Source of the DNA: Anthopleura xanthogrammica
Taxonomy: Eukaryota; Cnidaria; Anthozoa; Actiniaria; Actiniidae
DNA: 64,000 nt
Assembly: GCA_964019055.1 (NCBI GenBank)
Contig: OZ025217.1
Location: 10,452,255-10,516,254 of the forward strand
Direction of reading: 5' to 3'
Shown: one piece after another, positions 12,161 to 23,600 of the stretch
Position numbering within the stretch: position 1 is the stretch's first letter
How the letters are laid out: every line of letters starts with the position of its first letter
The notes under the pieces: generated by a model
What the model saw: the letters and a program-made list of their open reading frames with translations, nothing else
What the model was told of the DNA's origin: nothing
Databases searched by the model: none
Translations under genes and position numbers: made by a program

Positions 12161-13635
12161 AAGAGGAAAACAGATAGTGAGGACTTTGAAGATGAAATCA
12201 GACAAATTAAAATTTGATCTTGCTTTTACCCTTGATGTAGACACCAGTCTGGAAGAAGACGGTGTACACATGAAAAAGAAACTTGCTTTAACAGGTTTCT
12301 AAAGATTAAAATTGTATGGGCATGATAACTTCAGATTTTTAACTTCGGAGTTGAAAAAAATATTGGTAAAATCTACAGGATCAGAGATAAATTGTTTTAA
12401 TAGAGTAAAATCTTGGTAACATGATATACTTTTTCTACAGATAAATTGTTTGAAAGTAAATCTTGGTAAGATCTGCAGATAAATTGTTTTAATAGAGTAC
12501 GGTACCTATTAGTGTGACATAATAAAATTCAAGCTTTGAAATGTTCACAATGAAAAGAACACAATGTTGTCTACATAATTCTGCAAATTTGTAAGGCAAA
12601 CTTGTTAATCTGTAGAAAATTATGGAGATATTGGGCATCTTTAAAAGCTCAAAAAACCTTAGAACCAGCAAACAAATATGGGAATATTTTTGTATTAACA
12701 TACCTATTTCTCAGGTGTTTTTTTTTTGCTCTATTGCTCTGAAATACTGCAACACTTAATATTTTTATACACACCCGTACGAAAATTATCGGCGAGACAC
12801 GAGCGAAAATATAGCCAGACATTTTAGCCATACAGTAGCGAAAATTGAGCGAGAAAATAAGGAACCTAACAGAGCCATAATGAGCCTGACAGGAGCGTGA
12901 AAAATGAGCGAAAAACGCTTAGCGATTTTCAGGCTTACAGCGATACTTGTCGGGCCATACACATTGTATGGCTGTGTTATGGCGTGATTATGGTTTGTTT
13001 GTATGGCTCGTAATTTGAGCCTACCACGAGTATTTATTACATCTTCATTATGCTTATTATACATCAGTAGTGAATTTTTCGTTGTATAAAACATTCATTT
13101 ACTGTCTTTGGCGGTGGGATGTCTCGATCTTGCGTTAAATATGATAGAAAATGCAGTGACGAAATCTGCAAGATATATAGAAGGTATAGGATTAACTCTT
13201 AAAATAATGCACGCCAGAATTAACTTACTGTATATGAGAATATAAACCCCCTAAATTAAAAAACGCGAAATATCTATTGATTACCGAATGGTACTATCTG
13301 CAGTTGAACATAATAGAAAACATAGAATTTATTTCCATTGTTGTTTATCGAATTGAAAAACACTTAGGCTCAGGCTCCGGTTAGAAATACGAAGTATAGA
13401 CACTGAAACAGTGCACTGTTTTCCTTGATTACCGGCGCCGGTGCATAATAGAGCAATTGAAGACCAAGAATATACTTCCCGGGTATACTTGTACGTAGAA
13501 TAAATCAATACTGCATCGAACTATTCTCAACAATATGAATGCAGTTGGTTTAATAATTGTAATTTGGGATTCTACGAGTCAAGCTATGACCATAATAATA
13601 AACATGCAGTTAGTCGCGGCCGTTTACAGGCGACG

Positions 13636-13856
13636 CTAGGCGCAAAAGTATAACCACTTTTAATATATTCGCATGCTTCTATGCACGAGCTTTTTGCTGC
13701 CAAACGAGCTTTTACACGCCTTATTTGGAAAAGCCAGACAACTTCGTATCGAAATGTGTCAGTTTAAGGTACAAAAGCCCGTGCATAGAAGTATGCAAAT
13801 ACATTTTAATGTATTAAAAATGTGGTCATACTTTATTTTGCACGTCGCCCCGTAAT
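13636..13856. mobile_element. MITE family E, copy 2
   Basis: Same outer and inner inverted repeats as 10,214-10,412, including AACCACTTTTAATATATTCG at the left and AATGTGGTCATACTTT at the right. It is diverged in the middle. Confidence 0.8.
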
Positions 13857-14937
13857 ACATTTTCGTATCATACGGTACTTGTAACTATGTATAATTTGCA
13901 TAATATAACATACCAATTTGGAGATATTTTACTCGTTCTCCTGATCCACTGTAATCTGTTCACATAAGCCGTTTTGTCCAATTTTTCTTGCTAATACTAG
14001 TAAAATTATGTGGCAGCTACACATACTCAGAGAGAAGATGATTTATCAACTGTCGAGATTTTTAGCGCCAAAAATCAAAAAATTATGGAACCTGAAACTA
14101 TCTTCAGAACAACCAATGGGATGCTGACTGTACGTATAATCGCGTGAAGTGAATGCTTGGGGTCAACACTGATAAGGCTAAAAAGTCACCTTTTTGTGTT
14201 CTTATCGGCTTTGGTTGCAGTACGTCCTGTCATTTTGTACTGCATTCTAAGGAACAAGGATATCACGATCAACTAATTCTTGTTAAGAATAGGTAAAGCG
14301 GTAAAGCCCGAGAAAAGTTGCCGTTCTAGTATTAAAGGGACAAAAAAAAAAAAAAGAAAAAAAGAAAGAAAGAAAGCTGGCTAATAAAGAAACAGTGAAA
14401 AATAGGATAAAGATTATATAATTTGAAAAGATAACCACGATGTTTCCATGATCAGTCTGGATAACACGCTGAAGTGACGATGAGGAACTCGAGAACGAAT
14501 CGATCTAAAAATTATGTTTAATAAAAATAAGAACTTATAATGGAGCCGATAGCCAACCGAGGCTCACAAGAAGAACAAGACAAACAATTTATGTTGGGCC
14601 TGATTGTGGGCCATAAAATGGCCTGATAAAATCTTGATGTTTTAGGCGATCCTTGGAAACCTATCTGTTGCGACCTTTGACGTTTTACACAAAATTAAAG
14701 CCTGATTCGGACCCATAATCAAGCCAGACAAATGTTTGGCTATTCAAAGTGGACCAAACATTTTCTCTGTTTGGCTGTGTTTCGCTCTAATCAGGGCAAT
14801 TAAAGCACTTTATGGCTAGAATCAGGCCTGATTCTCGCTGAGTTCAGCCTCAAAGTTTCGTACGGGCAGTTTCAAGGTCACTAAAATCTATGTTCCAAGT
14901 TCTTAAAAATATAATTTTGTGATGTCATCACTTTAGT

Positions 14938-15012
14938 TAGCCTAAGAAAACAGACGTCCTTTCTAGTTTTGTGGGGGATGAGGAACGAAAGGACGTCTGT
15001 TTTCTCAGGCTA
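14938..15012. repeat. Hairpin, about 75 bp
   Basis: TAGCCTAAGAAAACAGACGT followed by CCTTTC is matched inverted by GAAAGG and ACGTCTGTTTTCTCAGGCTA. It lies just downstream of the ARL15 stop and may fall in its 3' UTR. Confidence 0.75.
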
Positions 15013-15040
15013 CACTTCAGTAGTCTAATAGTTATGGTGT

Positions 15041-18000
15041 TTAAAGTCTGTTATCTGGCTGTGTGTCTATGACAGCACCTGTAATCTTTTCCACAAATGA
15101 GCTCAAGGATTCACGTACATCATCCATTTTGTCTATTGAGCACGGCTTGATAAGCCACTCACGATTTCTTGCTAAGGTTTTCAAGTCTAAAAGTTCTTCC
15201 ACCTAAAAATAAAATAGAAATTTAAGCAACTAGAGTATACATTCATATTTCTTTTCCAGAGATGGGAATATGATGGGAGCTTATATATGGTTTCTTTTGC
15301 ACAGCTTCAGATCCAGGATTTTTCAAGGGGGGTTGGGGGGCTGTTACAAGGTATCTCGCATCAATATGCCTATTCACAGTTTAAGAATCGTTATCAGTGC
15401 GCATCCGATTTTATCCCGATTTTCTCACCTTCTTTTGTTTAATTAAAAACAAAAGAAGGTTTAAACAAAAGAAGGTGAGAAATTCGGGATAAAATCGCAT
15501 GTGCACTGATAACGATTCTTAAACTGTGAATAGGCTTATACCAAAGGGGTGAGTTAATTCTGAACTGTTTGTTGGTTCTCTGCTGTGCGTCAAGGGTTTT
15601 TCTCCAGGTTCTCTGGCTTTCCACCCTCAAAAATCACTTTCTAATAAAATTTATTTAATACCAGTTGGAATCCAGTGGAAGAAGAGCTGGCCACTCCATG
15701 GAACCTGATCACATTTTTTTTTGCTTCAGTGATTTTTGGCTGTCGAGTGCCCTCCCAGATCGTAGGTCCTAGCTACACCCCTGGGTGGTCAGTTTGGGTA
15801 GACCAAATATCAGAGAGATTTTCCATATATTTTTCTTTTCCAAGAAACTAACCTTTTCAACTGATCTGGCTTCTTCTTTATCCTGCTTATTGACAAGCAC
15901 AAGAAGTGGTAGATCTCTCAGTGCAGGATGTGACAGGGCAGACTGTAGCTCTGCCGCAGCAAGTTCTAGGTCTTCATCACTACTAGTGCTATCTATAACA
16001 AAAATCTTACAAAAAAATTAACGTGATGAGTACATTTGCTTGTTGGCTCTCTCAGGGTTCTCTGGTTTTCCTCCCTCAACCAAACCATACACTCCTAAAT
16101 TCTAATGTTTGGTCCCAAAAAATATGTTCCATACCCCACCATGATGAAGGATATTTGAAAAAGGATTCCACCATTCCTCTGTAATTTGCAATTTTTTTCC
16201 ATACAAGCCTTGTAATTTTATCTTTTCTCTGACCCCACCTCCCCTCCCAACATCCCTTGGGAATTTGCAATAGACCATTTTTGAGATGCGCAAGTGCTTT
16301 CAAAAATATCGCAGACGGCATGAAAAAGAGGCATTTTCGGGCAAGATCGCTCGCGCTAATGAAGCTGCCCGAAAATGCCTCGAGATCATGTCTGCGCCTG
16401 CGATATTTTTGAACTGCGCTTGAGCATCTCAAAAATGGTCTATTTCCTCCATGGTGGGGTATGGATATTTTTTGAGAACACACAATTAAATTTGATCATC
16501 ATTGGAACATGTACTGCTATATACTAACACAATCAACCTATCATAATGATAAACATAGTGGTACCCATTTACATCACTTAAGTAAATGGGAAAAACTAAT
16601 TACTGCTTTAGATATTCATAGTACTTTGTAAAATGCTCTGACCCCTGAAAAACTAGTATTCTTTTATTAACCTTGTTAGCCACAATATTACTTTTTTTCT
16701 GTTTTGTTGTTGTATATTGATTGTTGTATATTGATTAATACGTTAAAAAATAATAATAAAAAAATAAATAAAAAAAACATATTGGTACCATTTCCAGGCA
16801 TTTTTATTGGATTTAGAGCAGTACAAGCTGGCTTGGGCACTGTGACAGGTTAAAAGGATGTTGTCTATTCCATAGCAAGACCGTACCATACCTTATTATC
16901 TAAAACTATAACTGTTTATTTAACTTACCACTCCTTGGGATCCATCATAGTAGTGCTGCCAATATTTACGAACACCATCACCACCTTGAAAATACACCAA
17001 GTGATTTTAGTGATAGTAAGGTGCCGCTGAACCCTCCAAACCCTGACCCTGTTCCAGAGTAAATGCCATAAAAATATACCCTGTTCCAGAGGAAGATTTC
17101 CACATACTTTGTGAAAATAGATAACCTGTTCCAGAGAAAAAATGCTGAAAACCATACCCTGTTTGGCGGCACGTACCCGTATACCCTCCAGAAAAGGTTG
17201 TTTCAGGGTTTGATGTGTGAGTAAGCCATGCCCTGACTCAGATCAACCCAGAGGTTGTTTCAGGGTTTTTGATCTGTGAGTTAGGCATGCCCTGACTCAG
17301 ATCAGCCCAGAGGTTGTTTCACGGTTTGATCTGGGCTCATTTTGCCCCCCCTCCCCCCCCCCCCCCCGAGGCTGCTTTAAAGTTAATATTCAATATAATT
17401 ATTGTTATAATATTAGTACAATATAATAATATTTACTCACCTCCAAGTTCCTTGACATCCAATATTGCATGGGGAAGCTGGACAGGTTTAACAGAAAAAC
17501 CTATCAAATAAAAGAAAAATATGAAATTTAGCTAAGACATTCTGCACACCTATCCTGTGTGTGACTCGACTTTTAAACAGGTTACAGTTGTCAGCTGCAT
17601 GCAATGCGTGCTTCATATATATCATGTGGTTTGATATCATACAGATCAGCGACATATAGTGTATTTGCTACTTATATGGAATATGACATGATGACATGAA
17701 GATAGTGCTGCAGCAGCGGTGAAATATTTTTACCGATCATTTTGGCCAGTTCTTAATGTTGAACCAGAAATAAGGTATGATGGAGCTTAAACTAATTTGG
17801 CCAGTCATCCTGACTGGCAGCAGACTGCAGACAGACTGACCTTAATTCTAAGCCCTGTAAACAGTACATTTGTACTTTACAAAGTACAATATTGACATAT
17901 TTATTGATCTTTATCCTTTAATTTCTAATTCCTTTAAGGGAGCAGCATGGTCGAGTGGTCAGAGCGTTGGTCAAATACAGTTTCTCGACCATGCTTGTAA

Positions 18001-19144
18001 ATAGCCAACTGGTTTGTCTCCTTGCCAGTTGGGATTCTTAACACTTTATGTTCATATAATTTGTCTTTATTTCAGTTTATTCAGCGCTTTGGACAATTAG
18101 TGGAAAGGCGCTATATAAATATAATTTTTTTTTTTTTTTTTTTCTTTTTTTAATTTTAGGCCACCTGAAATAGTTGTAATGTATCGGTATGATGTACCTT
18201 GTGTTGGCTTGATGTCGTCTGTACTCTCAGATCCCAGTTTAGCTAACAGCACTGATTTACCAGCCTGACTGAGGCCAATCATCAGAACGGAATATACTGG
18301 TCTAGGTACATCTGGTTGCTTGCCTCTAACCCTTTGACAACACTAACACATGTACATTGATACCTCTATTAAATCAGAGATCACCAAATTTGGATTTATT
18401 TTGGAATTGAGTGTGAGTGTTTTGAATTCAGTGTGAGGGTTTTTGAATTGGATTTTCACTTTGGAATAGTTCACTTCACAGTTCCCTGCACCATCTTGAA
18501 AGGTAGCCGTGCCTTTGCATCGAAGCGAGACGAACGGTGACCTTGCAATGATAGACACCTGTAAATCATTGTCCAAGGTGTTAAAAAAGGTCTCTATCAT
18601 TGCAACCTTACTGTTCGTCTCGCTTCGATGCAAAAGCATGGCTATACCTTTCAAGATGGCACAGGGAACTGTGAAAGGGACTATTCGGGTTTGCACTGCT
18701 TGTGGGCCACCGTAATATTTACCCTAATTGTTTTCTCTCTCAGTGCTTATTTCATTTTAGAATACAAAAACGTTGAAATTTTCGACCAAAAATTAAATCA
18801 AAACGAAAAAAGCTTGCATTATTGTGTGAATAAACAATAAGCTTATTTACAATTACGTTTACAAGTAGATAATGAGTTGGCAATGGTCCACTAATACATT
18901 TAAAAAAGAATGCCTTTTGTTAAAAACAATAATAATATGAGTTCTTTTCATAAAAAGGAAATTATCAGCGCCTCAAAACAAACTTTCAATTCAATGTAAG
19001 CTTTATTATAACCTTAGCAACAATGTAAACAAGTTTTCATTTATGACTATTTTTCATAGAATAATTTAGCCGATTTCTTACCTTATAACATCCGATTCGA
19101 CAGATAGCGAATAACAAGGAGCAATTTTCACACAATGAGCACAT
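15041..19144 (-). CDS. ARL15: ARL15, ADP-ribosylation-factor-like GTPase 15
   Basis: Six exons on the minus strand: 19,144-19,082, 18,342-18,198, 17,500-17,441, 16,984-16,929, 16,005-15,853 and 15,202-15,041. The phases close and give 212 residues; the human protein is about 204. It is a small GTPase of the ARF/ARL family implicated in vertebrates in Golgi/endosomal traffic and magnesium and insulin-related signalling. The G1 motif is GLSQAGKS (residues 44-51), the switch-I Thr lies in PTQG (67-70), and G4 is NKQD (147-150). The ARL15-specific block AILDVKELGG then RKYW...YYDGSQGV (about 81-108) replaces the usual WDxGGQ. The N terminus has no Gly2 for myristoylation but carries seven Cys in the first 23 residues, ending in CC, which suggests palmitoylation as proposed for human ARL15. 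Introns hold a SINE, two MITE-type repeats and part of the 57-bp minisatellite. Confidence 0.95.
15363..15541. mobile_element. Long hairpin MITE in ARL15 intron 5
   Basis: CCTATTCACAGTTTAAGAAT with CGTTATCAGTGCGCAT and TTCTCACCTTCTTTTGTTTA is followed by a near-perfect inverse copy. The arms are about 80 bp around a tiny loop. Confidence 0.8.
16273..16443. mobile_element. MITE in ARL15 intron 4
   Basis: ATAGACCATTTTTGAGATGC at the left is inverted at the right as GCATCTCAAAAATGGTCTAT. An inner pair AAAAATATCGCAG / CTGCGATATTTTT and GAGGCATTTTCGGGC / GCCCGAAAATGCCTC extends the stem. Confidence 0.85.
17196..17335 (-). repeat. 57-bp dispersed minisatellite, locus 1 (about 2.4 copies)
   Basis: Reverse-orientation copies of the unit whose forward form contains CCCTGAAACAACCTCTGGGC and GGCTAACTCACAGATC. 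It lies in ARL15 intron 3, ahead of the G/C-rich run at about 17,345. Confidence 0.85.
17937..18145 (+). mobile_element. tRNA-derived SINE-like element with 3' GCGCTATATAAAT tail
   Basis: The head has a pol III A-box-like TGGTCGAGTGGTCAGAGCG, resembling a tRNA-Leu/Ser 5' half. The 3' end reads GGCGCTATATAAATATAATT followed by a poly-T run, a tail shared by many SINEs and their partner LINEs. It ends about 50 bp from the ARL15 exon 2 donor. Confidence 0.7.
18470..18686. mobile_element. MITE family C, copy 1 (copy 2 at 60,112-60,325)
   Basis: The left arm has CACAGTTCCCTGCACCATCT, TTGCATCGAAGCGAGACGAA and TTGCAATGATAG. The right arm is the inverse, ending CAAGATGGCACAGGGAACTG. It lies in ARL15 intron 1. 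The ORFs on both strands mirror each other and are not genes. Confidence 0.9.
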
Positions 19145-19654
19145 AATCTTTTAAATTTCCTTTAAATCATCGCTGTTATAGTGGAAAAGATTTTACACTT
19201 TTTCTCGTTTGTCATACCGCCATCTTGAATACCGTGAAGGATTGGGTAAACACAGGAAACCCAAGTTTCCAGGGGGTGGTTTCCCCTCCTGTCTAAAACG
19301 CGTTTTTTTGTTTTGTTTTGTTTTTGTTTGTTTGTTTGTTTTTTTGTTTGTTGTTGTTTTTTCATTTCTTCAAAAAAAATTTAAAGCCGGATACAAGCCT
19401 TCAGAATTAGTTTAATAATCATTGCATAGATGTATATCCCCCCCCCCCTTTGCTCCCTAGGTGAAAATTGGTGACCCACCCCCTTATAATGAGCGGTCCC
19501 TACTAACCTGGAAGGTTTTTTTCCATGAGGTTTGCTCCACATACACACTACAATATACCATGCCACCAAATCCACTATTTACAACACTCAACTCACAGGT
19601 TGATTTTTACGGAGGGAGGAAAACCAGAGAACCTGTCGTGAGGGTTCTGAAGGG

Positions 19655-19815
19655 GGGTTGGGGGTCCTAATCCAATTTCCCAGCCCAGAATTTTACAAAA
19701 TCACAATCCCAGTAATGACTAAATCCCAGTCCCAGTGCATGAATTCCCATTTTCCCAGCCCAATAAAAGGCGAATTTCAGCTCCCATTTTACCCCTTCAG
19801 AAACCTCGGGAGAAA
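19655..19815. repeat. Element with iterated TCCCAG motif
   Basis: Irregular repeats of TTCCCAGCCCA, ATCCCAG, TCCCAGTCCCAG and TTCCCAGCCC alternate with A/T-rich spacers. It resembles in architecture the elements at 6,087, 22,604, 24,515 and 52,645. It lies in the ARL15-endophilin intergenic space. Confidence 0.5.
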
Positions 19816-20004
19816 AACCCTCGTGATATTTTGCGGTTTAGGAGAGAAATGAAAGAGGCAGCGCGGTATCAGCGCATACCATTGTTCATACTGTGAAGGG
19901 ATGATCAATAAATGAATTAAGGAATGAGGGACTGACTGACTGACTTAGTACATGAACAAATGCAGAATGAATGAGTCCATGAACAAAGGAACGAACGAAT
20001 AGAT

Positions 20005-20430
20005 GAACGAATGAAATGAATGGCGGATGGATGGATGGACGGTCGGATGGACGGACGGACGGACGGACGGATGGATGAATGGATTGATGGATAAATGGAT
20101 GAATGGAAGGATGGATGGACGGATGAATGACTGGATGGATGGACGGACGGATGAATGGATGGATGGATGGACGGATGAATGACTGGATGGATGGACGGAC
20201 GGATGAATGGATGGATGGATGGACGGATGAATGACTGGATGGATGGACGGATGAATGACTGGATGGATGGACGGACGGATGAATGGATGGATGGATGGAC
20301 GGATGAATGACTGGATGGATGGACGGACGGATGAATGACTGGATGGATGGACGGACGGATGAATGGATGGAAGGACGGAAGGATGGATAGATGGAAGGAC
20401 GGAAGGATGGATGGATGGATGGAAAGATGA
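20005..20430. repeat. GGAT/GGAC minisatellite with 24- to 50-bp higher-order units
   Basis: Tetranucleotides GGAT, GGAC and GAAT recur in blocks such as GGATGGATGGACGGATGAAT followed by GACT. The long minus-strand frame of His-Pro-Ser-Ile/Val is an artefact. It lies about 220 bp upstream of the endophilin start. Confidence 0.95.
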
Positions 20431-20646
20431 ATAAAAAAATGCGTCTTCAGTCCGCGGGCTACCTGTGTCATCACATGACTAGTCCCATTCTTCATTTAGG
20501 AAGTGTGTGCTGTAAGGGAAGAACGACTCGTTCCGTCGAGAACTGAAAGAATTTCCGCCGTAAAAAGCAGAATTTTTACCCAAATTCCTCCGTCCTTCGT
20601 TCCCTAGAAAAACAGTACAACATTTTTAATAGAACAATAAGTCACC

Positions 20647-23600
20647 ATGTCGTTTGCTGGCTTCAAAAAGCAAATAAACAAAGCCAACCAGGTGAGAGAA
20701 TATTTGCATGGCGTTGAACGGCTGTGCAACTTGAGTATTATTCTCGAATTAAAATGCCTTTACTCTCTCATAACAAAACTTATCATCTTCACTCTATTTC
20801 CACAAGACTAATATATCTACTTATTTATATATTTCTTCATCTTCTAACGCTGTTATTTTGTGTTTTCAGTATATGAGCGAGAAGATTGGAAGTGCGAAAG
20901 GTTCGAAGTTAGAAGACGATTTTATCGAACTTGAAAGGGTGCGTAGCCTAAATAGTTTGATATTGCCACAAGTCTTTCCTTCAGTCTTATCTTTGTGATC
21001 TAATAACCTAACTCCTACTTAGATATCTAAAAATATGTATTCTTTAATTCAGCGTTCACTGAACGTGAGTTATATTTTTAGTTCTTGATGTAATAATCGC
21101 GGGTGATTATTGTATAAACATGGCGGGAGACATATTAATTACGCATCTTAATCCTTAACTATTTTCTCAACTATACTCTTATTTTATGATACAAATTAAA
21201 TCAGCTTTGTGATCTTTGATCTTGATTTTCAAAGTCATAGAACTGTAGTTTATTTATTGCATTGATTTTTGATATTTTGTGCTTATATTGATTATGTTTT
21301 GTTGTTTAATAATGGTAATTGAACTAAGTGGAGTGCAATTTGGTCTGATATCAAACGTGCGATAACAAAATCACACGACCGCGTAGCGGGAGTGTGATTT
21401 GTAATCGCAAGTTTGATATCAGACCAAAATTGCACGACACGAAGTTCAATTATCACTTTATTATATCCATTTTGAAATCATACTAGATAGACACTAAATT
21501 TGTGATAAATACAAAAGTATTTATTCACAAATAGCCAGTATTTTGTTTCTTTTTGTAACAAAAAATTCCAGTCAAACTTGAAAAAAGCTACATTTTATGT
21601 TCCTTATTTGCTGTAATCTGATTGGCTGATTACATACAATCCTGTAATCTGATTGGTTACCTTTTCTAGTGTTGCATTGTGATTGGCTGACAAAAAGATG
21701 CGATTCGGACTCAAAATAGTGCAATTCGTGCTTGAATCAATCTACTGAGAGCCAACCAGATTACAGGATTTGCTAGTGATTTCAAAGTGGATATAATAAA
21801 TTGTTTAATCTTGTGTGCAATTTTATTGTAAAATGTTATTTTCTCTGAGTGCTTATTAGATATTTAGATCCAAAGTCAAGGGTCTTAGACCAAGACGTCT
21901 AGTATAATAACGTCAAATATCAACAAGGAAAACTAAAACTAAAAAAATTCCCATTCTACTAATTTTTCTAAAAAATTCATTATTATTTGTAATTATTCCA
22001 AGTCTTGCTTAAAAAAGTCTTTCTAATGAGTTAGTTTTAATATTCTTTCATTGATTAAATGCTTACGTAATATATATTAGTGAAAATTATTTCGATTAAT
22101 TTCTATTATCTTTTGTCAAAACAAATTGTTTTCCACAACTAACGACAAAATATGCTATTCTAAAAAGCCTCTAGGCCATTTCCCACCAATAAAACCTGGG
22201 CTCATTTCCAGACTTGTGACTGCCGTGTGTATAAGCAGAGCTGCTCTTTGATTCTCTCCAGTGGTTTGTTAATTTTCTTCTAATTTATGAAGTTGTCCTC
22301 TCGGCAATCATGATTATTTCATCAGAAATAAGTAAGTAGATATGTCAAATACTGCTGTGAATAATCGGAGCCTGAAAAAAATTCAGGTTTAGAACAAGAC
22401 TCAAACCCATGACTGTGCGATACCAATGCAAAGCTCTAACTGCTTGAGCTATCTAAGCCACAGGGGGTAGACCTGAGTTTACCGGTTTCAAAAATCGTGA
22501 AATTTGAGTGTTACAGAAATTAGCAACAGAGTTTCTGATGTGAGAGGGAAATATGCCAAATTTGTAGCTTTATCTCGGCTTACTAGGGTTCGAACTATGA
22601 TTGCAGGGCTCGAAATAGCGGCCTGCCAATGGCCAAAAGCCAGGCAAAACTTAAGGTTTGGCAGGCAAAAATAATGGTGAACTGCCAAATAAAAAATAAA
22701 AATAATAAAAAGGCAGGCAAAATTTACTGGACTGGCAGGCTATAATAATTATTGTTTCCTATTTCAAGCCCTGGATTGGTTGACTTACTTAGAAATATAC
22801 ATAATATGTGCATGGAATACATTTTGAAAGTGAAGTATGATCCTGTATAAACTTGCTGCAAATATGTTTTACATTCATTCAATTGGATACCCTTCTAAGA
22901 ATTACAGTCAGTTTCACATTATTTTTACAACTGCATTCCAAACTATGTTAGGAAATTCCCAAAGTTGACAACCAACTTTCCATCAAAGTTCTGAACTGTA
23001 AATTCACATTTTCACCAAGCCATGCAAATTTATTTCAAACAAAGGCTGTTGCTTCTACTTTCACAAGTCAAAAACTTTTTCATAACATTGTCTAGTGAAT
23101 AATGAATAGAACTATTTGGCTGGATGCAATGTTTTCCATTACAGACCATGTGTCATTCCTTAGGGCATCATTTCTTTGTTTAACGGTTGTGCATGAGAAG
23201 ACACATGAATATGGATACAACTCAAACAAAGAATCTTAGTCTCAAGAGAATGACACATGGTCTGAAATGGAAAAATATTATGCACAAGTCAAAAAGGTTT
23301 ATTGAAACTCAGTTCTTTAATTGAATTGAATCCTGAGAGGGACCTCTGATCTGATCTAACTCAATGCACTGCTAACTCACAAATAGAATTTGAATGTGTC
23401 AGGTTTTGCAGAGGGAGAATGTATATTCTAAGAAGGTTTAAAAAAATGGGAATTAACTGGATTTCAATTAGAATTTAGAAGTTGATTTTTGCGGAGGGAG
23501 GAAAACCCCTGCAGCACAGCTGGAGAGAACCAACAAGCAACTCTACTCACATACAACACTGAGTCTGGCCGGATTCAGGTTGCATTAATGAGAAGCGAGT

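Larger units (their letters stand above)
12300..15040. other. Intergenic region without a gene
   Basis: Between the coiled-coil gene and the ARL15 stop codon. It holds a MITE (13,636-13,856), a hairpin (14,938-15,012), short A-rich and GAAA runs (14,340-14,375), and a possible large TIR element whose ends CCCGTACGAAA and TTTCGTACGGG lie near 12,775 and 14,870. No coding exon was recognised. Confidence 0.55.

Noticed and set aside
22345..22462. Possible tRNA gene
   Set aside because: A- and B-box-like sequences are present, but no acceptor or anticodon stem pairs properly; it reads as a SINE head.
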